From positions 868,001-932,000 of the forward strand of contig JAUFOR010000008.1 in assembly GCA_040285745.1 (NCBI GenBank): DNA of 64,000 bases, given 5' to 3'. The DNA is from Barthelona sp. PCE (taxonomy: Eukaryota > Metamonada: BaSk clade). Both the position numbers and the translations under genes were made by a program. Shown piece after piece: positions 1 to 12,143 of this stretch. Each line of letters begins with the position of its first letter. Within the stretch, counting starts at the first letter, position 1. A model generated the notes under the pieces. That model did no database searches. It was not told where the DNA came from and saw only the letters and a program-made list of their open reading frames with translations.

Positions 1-3000
1 ATACGAAGATTGGTAGCATTAAAGCAAGACGATGTATCAAGGGTACCATATAAGAAATTCATATGTAGAGGGTACCAACATGTAGCACCACCGAAAACAG
101 CAGCACCAACCACTGTAAAGTTCTTGTTAATGGGTTGAACGAGACCATTATCAATACTGGAGTGGAAGTGTCCTGTTCCTTCAATGTAAACAGTATCCAT
201 GTTAGCGGGGTTGTGTAGTGAGTTATAATACACATGACCGCCCTTAGCGTATGTATGAATGAAACCGGAGATGGTCCAATTCTGGAAAGTTGTTGTTGAA
301 CTGATGAGATCGACATTGATCATGTTAATTTCACCACCATCAAAGATGTTGACAGTACACGAAGTTGTATACATTGAAGTAGAATTATAATAGTTCATAT
401 ACTGATGTACCATAGTAGCGCTACTACAATAAGTGTAATCAACAAGCATTTCGTTATAAATACCGTGGATGTAACAACTAGAATGTGACAAACATTTGTA
501 TTCGTCCATGTAAGCATTTCTAGCCTTAAGATTCAACCTCGAGTAGGCTGTTGTATTAACATAACTCAGATACATTGAATCCGTACTGTATTGATGAGTA
601 GAACGTACAGTCACAATCTCATCACCATGGAAATCAAAGCCCTCATTCTCAAACAGGAATGTTGTGTATGTCAGATCAATCTTTTCGTTGTAGAAATCAT
701 CAGTCTTGATATCTACAGACGTACCATGTTGATAAGTACCTGATGTCTTGAAGTGAGGAATTGAGGTATTACGTGAGTCAATTACAACAGCGTTCACTCT
801 GGATGTGAAAAGGTAATCCTTGAAGTACAACTCACCAACACCATCGAAATGGAGCGTTGTGGAATGGTCAATTTCAAGACTAACCAGATCAATAACACCG
901 GCCAATGAAACGTCAACAAGTAGCATTTGTGCACTGGAACCAACAGTGACACTGGAGTTAAAAAGAGTGTTCCCAGAACCACCACAGTTTGTCATATGGA
1001 AACGTGCGCTGTCACCAACATCAATTGTTCCAAAGAAGGATATATCCTTATTGACAGCAGAATTAGTGATAAAAACATCACCGCCTGCTAACAATTCAAA
1101 GTTGTTAAATGTCAAGACACCGACAACCTCAGTTGCCGTCAAGACACCTGAACTGCGGAAGTAAGTGAGCTCAAGGTTGGGATGTAGCGGCTTTTCGATG
1201 GTTACAATGGAGTTACCATGAGTCATGTCCAAGTACTTGAAGAGCATGTATGCGTCTTCATGAACATGAATCTTACCACTAGGAACTTCATGATGGGGAA
1301 CACAGTAAAACGCACCATAAACGTCAAGGTTGAAACCAGCAATGTATTCAGGAACAGTATTAGAAGCATTCAACGTTGCACTTTGAAGGATTGTAAAATC
1401 ATTTCGATGCATGAAGGTCATCTCTGTAGTGTTATCAAAAGTCCAATCATGATATATCGAGGTCACGTAGTTGAAAATAATTGAAGTATTAACACCGATT
1501 TGAGTGGACTCATTGGCACTAAAACTACGACCCACATTCAACGTCCAGTTGAAGTTAAATGTGCAATCGTCACCCGTGAGTGTTGCAATTCCAACATCAA
1601 GGATGGGATGAATGTAATTGTAGTAATGATGTGAATCAGGAATGAGTGTTACGTTACCATTCAACAGAAGACCATCCTTGAAGAATGTCTCACCTGTGAT
1701 GTTCAATGATGATTTAGTAACAGCGGTTATCTCTGCATCCTCGACAATACAATCTCCTTCAATACGAACGTGGGTACCGTTGTGGTAATTAGACAACACC
1801 TTTGGCTGGCGGGTAGCAATACGGCATGTATCAGCATCCTTGACTGTAACATCAGGGTGAATATAACCTGATGTCCACTCGAAAATGTTGTAAGCAATAA
1901 CATCATCAGTACCGAGCAACACTGAGCCTTCGTGCATTTCAAAGTGATCAACAACCAGGGTGTGACCGGTGTTTGCAACAACCGTAGCTCCGAAAAGCAC
2001 CAGTTGTGACAGATGAAGTGGTTCCGGCACCTCATTAAGATGAACAAAACCACCGCGGAGGTACATGCCTTCAATATCAAGACCGTATTGTAGGTCACTG
2101 AACTGAATGGTACCACCAGTAACGTTAAGGAACCCAATGATAATCTTGCATTCAATATTCTCGAACATCAGTTCTCCTTCGTTCACATCAATCTTGTTAA
2201 TGTACCACGGATGTGTAGCATTACAATAGCGTGAAGAAGTCTTGAAGTGAAGAGTACCACCAATGATCGTTATGTTCTCCATGTGCATCTTTGACATTGT
2301 ATCGAAAATCAATCGACCTTGACTAACATTAACACTAGGAGCAAGTAAATAATCACCCTGGAATAACACATCACCACCATTTTCAATGGCAAAGAAACCA
2401 TTAGGTCCATCAATGACAGAGTTGGGACCAAACTTGTAAGGAGAAATTACAGTAAACCGAGAGTTTCTGTCCATATAAAATTGACCATCGGAAACACCAT
2501 ATTCACTGATAGTAAAGCGACCATCAGGTAAAATGTGAAGATAACCATCATTAACGAAATCCCACTCGAGGAAGAATTCACGAGCGTATAAACCACCATT
2601 CAATACGAATTTGGCAGGTTTATCAAACGAACGGTCATAACGCAGGTTGACTAACTCAAGAGAAATGTTCTTGGTCGCAACAATCTCAAAATAACCTGGG
2701 TAACCACCATAAATTGGGTATAACGAGTTCCAAACGACAGAACTGTTAATAAACAATGAAACACCTGACCAATATCGTTCGAAATTACCGGCAATATCGA
2801 GCATTCCACTAACAGACAGAAGGGTGTTGTCAGTACCTGAGAAACCACCACCTAACCAGCGCATAGTGTTCAACACCGACATATCTGTGTCATCAAGAAA
2901 AAGATTTCCTGATTGCACCGAAACATAATCCATACTTACTGGTTCCATATCTTGGAAAGTAAAATTGGCTCCAGTCAACGAAAGAACATTCAGTCCATCA

Positions 3001-6000
3001 GGCATTTGAGGTGTGTATACCTGACCGTCCGTTCCGTTAAAAAGATGAAAGTCATAATCAGCTTCAGCACCAAAGCGCACTGTTCCGTTATGTAAAGAAA
3101 AGTAAGGGGGGAGATCAACCAAACCGTCAAGATACAACTCGGTCTCGGCATCCATAACAAGTGGGTTATCAACAATATATACCTCTGAATCCGGGCCGAA
3201 TCGATATGACCCCTTTTTGAGTGTCAATCTAACATCATTAACATCCTCAATCGGTGTTTTGTACTCTGACTCGCGGAAAACATAACACTCAAGTTCGCGT
3301 GTTACACGACGAGTGCATTTGAACTCATCAACCTCAAGAGATCCAATCGACTCAGTGACATTACACACGCTACACTCACATGAATCCTTGAAGCACAGGC
3401 ACTCTTCACAGTCATCGCCCGTACAGTCACAGTTACGTGACTTGAGCGAGTGAAGGTATTCTTCGTGTGACTCTGGACGAGCCATGTCGTACTTGGTGTG
3501 AATGTCAACAGAACATGCTGGTGAACAACCATGTGCCTCGACAGTCTTAGTGTTGTCCTTTACGGAATCACACTCGACAACAGCCAAGTCCTTCCATTCG
3601 CAAAGAACCTGCCTTTCACGACAGTCCTTGGCATAATATCCGCAAACTGATGTGCGATTGTATGATGACTGGGGAAGGTACCGCTTGATACCGTCGACCT
3701 GGGGTCCATCATTACAATCACCAGGGTATGTAAAATTGTTGGTAGTGACAGGTTCGCTGTAACCAGCAAAAATGCCATCAACTTCATACTGAGAGAGGGA
3801 CTCTTCTGTAAGAATGCAGTTAACAACGTTTTCCTTCACTGGAGCACCATTCATACGCCAAATACGGTTGTCATAATAATTTGAGCCATCATAAGAACGT
3901 CCACCGGGAGATTTGAGCACAATGTTAGCGTCGGCTCCACCTGTAAGAGTCATGTTACCTCGATACCAACGTAGCATACCTGTGTCGGCACCCATCACAG
4001 TCCATTCGATGAGTGCATTCAAATCATATGCGTAACGTAGCTCTCTGTTAATAATTAGCTGGGGGTATCGATTCTGTTCATCTTCGTGCCCACTGGATAT
4101 GGTGCGCAAGAAATCGAACTGTGTTTCGATCTGATTGTCTCCCTCGATGTACATCTTAGCATAATCGTGACCCATAACGAATGTGCAATTCTCATCATTG
4201 TACAGTACATTGACCTCCATTGTTGATGAATGTTTCATTACGTGAGTACCATTGGTCAGACATTCCATTCGTTGGATAATTTGATTTGATGATGTATCAA
4301 AAGTACCGCTGTACCAATACAGTCTTGATTTGACTTCAAGAACTGACGAACCACTACGTACAGATTCATCTGCCATAGTTAGGATAGATGTAATAAGTGA
4401 AGCAGAATAAGATACAGTCAGTTCAGATTCTTCATACAGAGAAACAGATTCTCCAATACGGAAATCTGATGAAATATAAGCGAATGTTAGATGACACTTG
4501 TTATAAAGAGCAAATCTCTTGAACAATGTAACCAAACCATTAACGTTACCAATATATATAGTACCACCATATAAAACAGGCTCATTCTGAAGCTTAAATG
4601 TACCACTTACGTACCTGATCAATACATCTGAGTTGTACTCAAAAAAGTTTTCAATCAAAACAACACCTACAATATGTGTATAACTAACATCACAGCGTGT
4701 CATATTGATGGTGCCAATCTCAAGATCAAGAATCTGAGTGTGATAAGTCATAACACTATCGGTACACATAACGTCACCCTTCGACATAACACCAACATGG
4801 TTACCTTCAAAATGAGAATTAATCATTGTGAGGGTATCTATTGATGTAGTCTCAGTGCTTCGATCAACGTACATAACACATTTTGTCTTATCGTACTCAA
4901 CACACTCTGAGTTAATCTCACGAGCGTGCACGTTCTTACTTCTTTCAAAAGATACATAGGCAGATGTATTTAGTAAACCAATAGAAATCGTATCAACAGT
5001 GCTAGTTATGATCTTTGAATCAACAAGCTGAACAATACTATCCAGTTGAAGTTTGCCAGAACTGGTTAACTGTACTTTTGAAGTGTTGTGAAGAGTTCCT
5101 TGACCCAGACGAAGAAGCGTATTGATATTATTTCCAGTCACATCGCCATGAATATCGAAATTATTAATCTCAATTCCGTATGATAGAGGATTAGCAGTGA
5201 TATAACTGTTACCATCCATGAAAAGATGCTCGATATACGTACCAAATGAACTTGCAGCAGTAATATATGATCCTCTTGTTAGAGAAAGATCTGTTACCTC
5301 TACAAAGTTACTGGTATGAGTCAGTTGACGAATAAAACTTGCATCATCCAACGTCATACTGTCAACCATAACCTTACCCTGGAGATGGTATGTGTACATA
5401 TTTGAATGTGATTGTCCGTTAATGATTGCGTACTCGAAGTCCATCGTGCAATAAAGCATCGAAAGTTTGGAACTAAAATTCATCTGAACATCTAATATCT
5501 TGTTCAGGTAATTAGTGTTCACACGGATGAATTGGAAGATACCATTGTTGAGAGAGATATTACCAAGTGTAACAAGACTGTCTTCAATTGTATCCAGCTC
5601 AACGCTTGATGATGAAACATTGAAGTTGGCCAAAGTAAGAATAGTACTACTAGAACCGTTCTTCAACTCCATTACAGAGCCGTTCAATACTTTAATATCA
5701 TGAGTGATACCAATGGCAAGCTGTTGGATGTTATGAACATACAGTTTTGCATTATTAATCACTAACATATCCCATTCCTGAGTAACATCACCTGTATAGG
5801 TCATACTCATTGTACCGTTTATACCCCTGATCGAATCAAGGAAACATTCGGCATCAGAACAGTTATATCGCACCATATTGAACTGGATATCGGAGTTAAA
5901 GTATGTTATTGTCTGATAATCTTGAATAGTACCTGTGAAAATTAGAGTACCACCCCACAACTGCTTAATATGAACAGAAGCGTTATAATTACCTTTGAAT

Positions 6001-7916
6001 TCGCACAAACCATCGTACATTGTACGAATGGAACCAAGACCGTGAAGGCCTGAAAACATATCGAACTCATGATGCGCACGAACAACAACATATGAATCTA
6101 CCGAATTCACTGACCAGTGACCCGTTTGAACTGTCTTATACTCGGTATCGAAGAAAAACAACGAATCTTGTTCAAGTACAGTCTTGATTGCAGGATACTG
6201 ATCAATCTGGTTGTAGTTAACGTAACCTTTGAAGTAAACAGTTGTGTTGAAGAGGGTGAAATTACCTCTGTTCTCAAACCTTGAAGAAATAGCGGTGTTT
6301 GACAGAAAGACGACATTGTGATCAACGTCGCCTACCTTTACCTCAGTCTTGTTCAAGTTCTGGATGAGATTATTCCCATACATAACGAACTGAGTTCCTC
6401 CAAGAATTGTCATATTTCGTTGATTGATGATTGTAACACCCGAACGCATATCAAGTTGCATGTAGCGACCAATGAAAAGCTCACCATTATTTGTTAACGT
6501 AACACTATCCTTAAGGATAAATGTTCCGTCCATGAAATAAGTGTAGGCGTAGTCTGAAATATAACAATCAATATCCATTGTTCCGTTATGCAACGTCTGC
6601 AGACGCATGTTCTTCAACAACGAAGTACCCTCAACGAGACCACCTGTTTGGGTATGGTTCCATAGAGTTACTGTTCCTTCCACAAAGAACTGAACAGTTC
6701 CACCACGAACATCCATACGTGCCATTGAGATACCACCCCAGTTAGAACCATATTCATATACAGTTCTGCCGGCATGGATTGTCAGGTCAGTTCCCATTGC
6801 ACCATACTGCGCACCCTCGCGGACACGAACAGTACCACCGTCAACTTCAAGGAAAACTGTCGCAGCGAAAACTTGACACCCTTCATTGAAATATATGGAG
6901 GCTGAATTAGGAACATAGGCGTCGAACCTAATGATACGTGCATCAACGTCAATATAGAGAATCACATCCTCCTGAACAAAAACACGGCCTTCAAAGAGAT
7001 AAGTGGAAGAAATGTATGTCGTATCACCGATTACAAATTTACCAGTACCCTCAATTCGGGAACCACGTCTATATCTGAAACCATACGGATGTATTCCGCT
7101 GGTGGGCGATAATGTCTTAAGAGTACCTTCATCATCAATGAAAGTTTCGCCGACATCCCACTCACCATTCGTATAACGCAGTTCACCTCTTTTAATAACA
7201 ATTCGCTCTTGATTGACAATCTCAAAGTCCATCTCGACTATACCATAATCCCAGTCAAATGTATTGTTCGACCACTGATCAAACAGTGTATAACCCACCA
7301 AATCAACCTCTATTAAACCTAAATTGGTAATTAAAGGTTGCCATGATGAAGTTGTGATCGACATAAACCTAGACGGGGCCGCTATCTTCATAGATGAACC
7401 AAATGCGTTTTGAATAAAAGTACCAGCTGAGGCTTCTAATACTGTGGGATCAGAAAATTCTAGATAACCTAAATTTAAAATACCAGAAGCCAGATAAAAT
7501 ACTTTAGGCTGAGTAGTCCTAAAGAATCCCTTACCTGTGGATGATTGTGTACGATCAATGACAATCTGACCTGAACCGCCCAGTCCACCTGAACGGAAGT
7601 GTAGTTCGCCTGTAATCGACAAATCGTTTGAGTTATTCAGCCAAAGTACTGGGAATACAGACGAATCATCTGCACCCAAATACATTTCTGAAATAGAATA
7701 ACCCCATTCATCCATCAACCCTATGTGGTAGAGTTCTGGACATGATTTTGTGACATAAACGGTGTCTGTTGGGGTAGGCACCGAGTTTGTGTCCCAGTTT
7801 GAAGATGTATCCCAATCACCACCTTCACAGTTGTTCCAATAAACATCTAAGGCGACGACAGAAGAAAAAGAAAGAAAGAATATCACACACAAAGACAAAA
7901 AATGCTTGGAATTCAT
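1..7916 (-). CDS. Giant secreted beta-rich (beta-helix-like) protein, C-terminus outside window
   Basis: One uninterrupted frame runs from an ATG at 7916 to the left edge, at least 2,638 codons; I checked the frame at about a dozen points and saw no stop. The N-terminus is a clear signal peptide (hydrophobic core after MNSKHF, small residues before about residue 23). Next comes a G-G-x-W...N-W...V-P-x-x-x-D-x-V-x-V motif of the kind that opens many bacterial and protist secreted beta-helix passengers. The body is short beta-strand-like units with Gly/Asn turns (repeated patterns such as GGTV, GGTL, NGTV) and many N-x-S/T sites. A cysteine-rich insert lies around residues 1400-1540 (bases about 3300-3700), with C-x-C, C-x2-C and C-x-C-x2-C spacings. 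Signal peptide plus this fold suggest a surface or secreted adhesin-like protein; that role is inference. Whether a membrane anchor follows cannot be seen. Family unknown. Confidence 0.8.
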   Translation of the reverse strand, partial: MNSKHFLSLCVIFFLSFSSVVALDVYWNNCEGGDWDTSSNWDTNSVPTPTDTVYVTKSCPELYHIGLMDEWGYSISEMYLGADDSSVFPVLWLNNSNDLSITGELHFRSGGLGGSGQIVIDRTQSSTGKGFFRTTQPKVFYLASGILNLGYLEFSDPTVLEASAGTFIQNAFGSSMKIAAPSRFMSITTSSWQPLITNLGLIEVDLVGYTLFDQWSNNTFDWDYGIVEMDFEIVNQERIVIKRGELRYTNGEWDVGETFIDDEGTLKTLSPTSGIHPYGFRYRRGSRIEGTGKFVIGDTTYISSTYLFEGRVFVQEDVILYIDVDARIIRFDAYVPNSASIYFNEGCQVFAATVFLEVDGGTVRVREGAQYGAMGTDLTIHAGRTVYEYGSNWGGISMARMDVRGGTVQFFVEGTVTLWNHTQTGGLVEGTSLLKNMRLQTLHNGTMDIDCYISDYAYTYFMDGTFILKDSVTLTNNGELFIGRYMQLDMRSGVTIINQRNMTILGGTQFVMYGNNLIQNLNKTEVKVGDVDHNVVFLSNTAISSRFENRGNFTLFNTTVYFKGYVNYNQIDQYPAIKTVLEQDSLFFFDTEYKTVQTGHWSVNSVDSYVVVRAHHEFDMFSGLHGLGSIRTMYDGLCEFKGNYNASVHIKQLWGGTLIFTGTIQDYQTITYFNSDIQFNMVRYNCSDAECFLDSIRGINGTMSMTYTGDVTQEWDMLVINNAKLYVHNIQQLAIGITHDIKVLNGSVMELKNGSSSTILTLANFNVSSSSVELDTIEDSLVTLGNISLNNGIFQFIRVNTNYLNKILDVQMNFSSKLSMLYCTMDFEYAIINGQSHSNMYTYHLQGKVMVDSMTLDDASFIRQLTHTSNFVEVTDLSLTRGSYITAASSFGTYIEHLFMDGNSYITANPLSYGIEINNFDIHGDVTGNNINTLLRLGQGTLHNTSKVQLTSSGKLQLDSIVQLVDSKIITSTVDTISIGLLNTSAYVSFERSKNVHAREINSECVEYDKTKCVMYVDRSTETTSIDTLTMINSHFEGNHVGVMSKGDVMCTDSVMTYHTQILDLEIGTINMTRCDVSYTHIVGVVLIENFFEYNSDVLIRYVSGTFKLQNEPVLYGGTIYIGNVNGLVTLFKRFALYNKCHLTFAYISSDFRIGESVSLYEESELTVSYSASLITSILTMADESVRSGSSVLEVKSRLYWYSGTFDTSSNQIIQRMECLTNGTHVMKHSSTMEVNVLYNDENCTFVMGHDYAKMYIEGDNQIETQFDFLRTISSGHEDEQNRYPQLIINRELRYAYDLNALIEWTVMGADTGMLRWYRGNMTLTGGADANIVLKSPGGRSYDGSNYYDNRIWRMNGAPVKENVVNCILTEESLSQYEVDGIFAGYSEPVTTNNFTYPGDCNDGPQVDGIKRYLPQSSYNRTSVCGYYAKDCRERQVLCEWKDLAVVECDSVKDNTKTVEAHGCSPACSVDIHTKYDMARPESHEEYLHSLKSRNCDCTGDDCEECLCFKDSCECSVCNVTESIGSLEVDEFKCTRRVTRELECYVFRESEYKTPIEDVNDVRLTLKKGSYRFGPDSEVYIVDNPLVMDAETELYLDGLVDLPPYFSLHNGTVRFGAEADYDFHLFNGTDGQVYTPQMPDGLNVLSLTGANFTFQDMEPVSMDYVSVQSGNLFLDDTDMSVLNTMRWLGGGFSGTDNTLLSVSGMLDIAGNFERYWSGVSLFINSSVVWNSLYPIYGGYPGYFEIVATKNISLELVNLRYDRSFDKPAKFVLNGGLYAREFFLEWDFVNDGYLHILPDGRFTISEYGVSDGQFYMDRNSRFTVISPYKFGPNSVIDGPNGFFAIENGGDVLFQGDYLLAPSVNVSQGRLIFDTMSKMHMENITIIGGTLHFKTSSRYCNATHPWYINKIDVNEGELMFENIECKIIIGFLNVTGGTIQFSDLQYGLDIEGMYLRGGFVHLNEVPEPLHLSQLVLFGATVVANTGHTLVVDHFEMHEGSVLLGTDDVIAYNIFEWTSGYIHPDVTVKDADTCRIATRQPKVLSNYHNGTHVRIEGDCIVEDAEITAVTKSSLNITGETFFKDGLLLNGNVTLIPDSHHYYNYIHPILDVGIATLTGDDCTFNFNWTLNVGRSFSANESTQIGVNTSIIFNYVTSIYHDWTFDNTTEMTFMHRNDFTILQSATLNASNTVPEYIAGFNLDVYGAFYCVPHHEVPSGKIHVHEDAYMLFKYLDMTHGNSIVTIEKPLHPNLELTYFRSSGVLTATEVVGVLTFNNFELLAGGDVFITNSAVNKDISFFGTIDVGDSARFHMTNCGGSGNTLFNSSVTVGSSAQMLLVDVSLAGVIDLVSLEIDHSTTLHFDGVGELYFKDYLFTSRVNAVVIDSRNTSIPHFKTSGTYQHGTSVDIKTDDFYNEKIDLTYTTFLFENEGFDFHGDEIVTVRSTHQYSTDSMYLSYVNTTAYSRLNLKARNAYMDEYKCLSHSSCYIHGIYNEMLVDYTYCSSATMVHQYMNYYNSTSMYTTSCTVNIFDGGEINMINVDLISSTTTFQNWTISGFIHTYAKGGHVYYNSLHNPANMDTVYIEGTGHFHSSIDNGLVQPINKNFTVVGAAVFGGATCWYPLHMNFLYGTLDTSSCFNATNLR

Positions 7917-8235
7917 CGCTTAGAACTTTAAACGTTTTAAAAAGAAAAGAAATATAGAAAAACATCCAAACTTGGTGTAATCTCTTTTTACTTCTGCGCA
8001 AAAGCATCAAATGACATATTTATGCCCATATTATGCTATAAAAATCTGCTTCAACACACAGTAAGCATATTCATAATTTTCACACCTATTCGTTACATTT
8101 GTTTGGTATACAGTAATGGAAGTGATTCACTCGCTGATTTTACAGGATTGAGATTGTTTTATGGAGTTTTATTTTTATGAGAAATATTTGCAAGAATGAC
8201 TTTTGTGTTTTTAGTTGAATGCTCTTTATTAATAC
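7917..8235. other. Intergenic spacer upstream of the giant secreted protein gene
   Basis: AT-rich spacer of about 320 bp between two minus-strand genes. It should hold the promoter of the giant gene. On the minus strand there is an AAACGTTTAAAG-like stretch 15-30 bp before the ATG. No tRNA, repeat or extra ORF is visible. Confidence 0.5.
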
Positions 8236-8772
8236 TCATTTTTGCACGCAAATGGGGCTGTTATAGATGGAAAAGGGCATACTTTGTTGAATACGCTGTT
8301 GAATGACTGTTGAGATTGTTGCAATGGACGAAACGATGTTCTGGATCTCTTTCATCTTTATGATGTGCTCTTCATCGAAAACTGGGTCTGATGGATCCAT
8401 TTTAATGCGCCTTTTACGTTGGATAATTCGAGATTGTTTTGTGCTGTTTTTCTTTTTTAAGATTTCATCTACATAGCATCTTAGGATATCAGAGATTGTA
8501 CTTCCATGGTAAGTGAAGCATTGTATTGAATCATTCTCTTCCTTATTGACTGATTTGTATTCGAAAAAAAATACATTCTTTGAGAAGCCCCATTTGCATA
8601 TTTCATCAAAAGGGAATATTCTAATATATGTATCCCCTGCATTGGTCGAGATCCCATTCCTACTTACCTCAAAGAAGCACTTTGATCCAATGTGGATTGT
8701 TCCGTTTTCTATTTTTTCAATGCGTTTTGTGAAAAACTTACGGCGCTCAGCTTCTATGTGCTGGAATGACAT
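8236..8772 (-). CDS. Small protein with a talin/FERM F3 (PTB/IRS-like) domain
   Basis: 178 aa from the ATG at 8772; the frame stays open upstream without another ATG, so a short 5' exon cannot be excluded. Residues about 15-110 resemble the F3 lobe of talin or an IRS-type PTB domain. Visible are an F-x-x-D-E-I-x-K-W-G segment matching the talin strand N-I-K-R-W, then F-F-F-E-Y, and a closing helix D-I-L-R-C-Y-V-D-E-I-L-K-K-K close to talin's terminal F3 helix. Such domains bind integrin-like tails, other NPxY-type peptides or phosphoinositides. The F1 and F2 lobes and rod are absent. A basic linker (IIQRKRRIK) and a helical tail follow. It is a free-standing F3 module, probably an adaptor; partner unknown. 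Confidence 0.55.
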   Translation of the reverse strand: MSFQHIEAERRKFFTKRIEKIENGTIHIGSKCFFEVSRNGISTNAGDTYIRIFPFDEICKWGFSKNVFFFEYKSVNKEENDSIQCFTYHGSTISDILRCYVDEILKKKNSTKQSRIIQRKRRIKMDPSDPVFDEEHIIKMKEIQNIVSSIATISTVIQQRIQQSMPFSIYNSPICVQK

Positions 8773-8983
8773 GCCGATCTGTTGTAAGGGAATAAATCTA
8801 TTTTGCAAAGTTTACCAAGTTCGTAGAAATGAAGATAGCCCTGCAAACATAAATGTTCAATAATTTCCTTTATTTTTTTGAATCAAAAGTGACATAAATG
8901 AATATTTTATCCACTAAACATGTAATAAATAACCAAAAATATTCGCACAATATTTTTTTTCCCTTTTTACAACCCTAAACTGG

Positions 8984-9556
8984 ATGAAAAACTTTTTTAA
9001 CAATTCAACCGACATCACAAAGGAGGGCCTTAAGCGGGTATCGCAGTTGTTGAACCCTAACATACCCACAATTGAAGATGATCTTACAAACAGTATTAAA
9101 GCTGTATCTTTAACGATAGGTAAGGGTATTGCTCTTCGAGCAGCTAACTCTGCTGCTGGTGGAGCCAAGTCAGGAGCTCTTTTTGGAATACTCAACAGCG
9201 TTATTTCAGCAACAGGGGAAGAACCAATTCCCTTTACTGTACCAAATGTCACAGGGTCATGCATCAATACCGCCAAATCCATGGCCATCAATTCTGCAGT
9301 CGTTTCATTCTCTAACGATTTTTTGAGTTTGGGTCTCCGTAAAAGAGGTGCTCTTGTTCATGGAGCTGCAGCATCCATTGCAGCGCTTGCCACGACACCA
9401 GGCTCCATGAAGCACCGTTTTGAGAAAGGTATTGTTACTGGAGTTGCCACTATGGGACTCGATTTAGTATTAGGTAGAGCTCTTGTTGAACCCCTAACTT
9501 TAAAGAAAGAGAAGAAGTGCACCCCACGTATATCAATCCCATTCCTTAAGAAATAA
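8984..9556 (+). CDS. Tim17/Tim22/Tim23-like membrane protein (tentative)
   Basis: 190 aa starting at ATG 8984, which follows a pyrimidine-rich CCCTTTTTACA. Four stretches rich in Gly, Ala and Ser with G-x3-G-like spacing (about residues 45-75, 90-115, 120-140 and 145-165) resemble the four helices of the Tim17 family, which builds the protein import channel of the mitochondrial inner membrane. Charged residues (LRKR near 118) sit between helices 2 and 3, as in that family. Ends tail-to-tail with RuvBL1, 13 bp away. If correct it implies a mitochondrion or mitochondrion-related organelle. Similarity is of pattern, not strong sequence identity; another small-residue-rich membrane protein is possible. 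Confidence 0.4.
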   Translation: MKNFFNNSTDITKEGLKRVSQLLNPNIPTIEDDLTNSIKAVSLTIGKGIALRAANSAAGGAKSGALFGILNSVISATGEEPIPFTVPNVTGSCINTAKSMAINSAVVSFSNDFLSLGLRKRGALVHGAAASIAALATTPGSMKHRFEKGIVTGVATMGLDLVLGRALVEPLTLKKEKKCTPRISIPFLKK

Positions 9557-9569
9557 ATCTGTGAATATT

Positions 9570-11322
<1,753 letters not shown>

Positions 11323-12143
11323 TTAGTAGTAACCAATCTTGTTAGCAATCATGACGGCTTCCTGATCCTCAGGGAGCTTAATGTAAGCCTTCTTGTCACC
11401 TTGAGGACGAACGAGGGTGTTAATTCTCTCGGCTTCAATCTGGTACAACTCCTTGAAAGCGTTCTTGATCTGGTTCTTGGTGGCACGGACATCAACAATG
11501 TAGGTGATGGTGTTGTGATCCTCAAGAAGCTTGACAGTCTTGGTAGTACTGTGAGGCATCTTTAAGATGGTGAAAGCATCAAGCTTAGGACCGTTTTTGA
11601 GAGGAGCACGCTCGTAACGGGGAGCACGAGTAAGCTTCAAGGCTAGGTGTTAGGGTTGTGTGTCAAAGGAAAACAGACAGCTGTATGAAAATCTTACAAC
11701 AAATTTCTTGAATGCATTTTGGTCTTAAAGCGAGCACGTGGGTGCACACTATGTTGTGTGAAAATACCCACTTCTAATAGTGTTGCATCCTGACTAAAAT
11801 GTACATAGAAAATACTGTAAATGTGTTTAACCTATCTCAATACACAATCTTGTGTAATAAAAACAAGCGATATAACACATTACCAGTTTCATGATTAATC
11901 ACAAAACACCATTAAGCACATTGCAGACATCAACAGAACAAAAATACGTATATTATGCTCAGTCACGTATATGCTTCAGTGTATTGGTGATTTGGTGTTG
12001 GTGTATCCAACTGCTGACCGTTTTCTTTGTTAAAAAATACTCTTAGGCTTGCGGAACTTGATGCTAGTTCTCTTCTTGTTAACGCGCGTTTTGACACCAT
12101 GCTTGACGGCGGCGGCGGTCTTCTGGGCTTGGGACTTGGCCAT
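11323..12143 (-). CDS. RPL23A: Ribosomal protein uL23 (L23A/L25), two exons
   Basis: Exons are 12143..12041 and 11642..11323, giving 140 aa. Exon 1 encodes a basic tail ending I-K-F-R-K-P-K and is split after the first base of a Thr codon. Exon 2 resumes L-K-L-T-R-A-P-R-Y, reproducing the eukaryotic L23A sequence R-R-P-K-T-L-R-L. The conserved core includes D-H-N-T-I-T-Y-I-V-D-V-R-A-T-K-N-Q-I-K and the C-terminal A-N-K-I-G. The intron begins GTATTT and ends CCTAACACCTAG. uL23 sits at the polypeptide exit tunnel and docks SRP and chaperones. At 398 bp the intron is far longer than the others here. Upstream of exon 1 the minus strand reads CTTTTTTCATATC, fitting the local initiator. Confidence 0.92.
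11643..12040 (-). other. Intron of the uL23 gene (398 bp)
   Basis: Defined by GTATTT at 12040 and CCTAACACCTAG ending at 11643 on the minus strand, and by exact restoration of the uL23 reading frame. Unusually long for this locus, where other introns are 47-199 bp. I found no convincing snoRNA boxes in it. Confidence 0.9.

Noticed and set aside
820-1164. Plus-strand ORF opposite the giant secreted gene
   Set aside because: Antisense frame of the giant protein; composition follows the complement of its codons.
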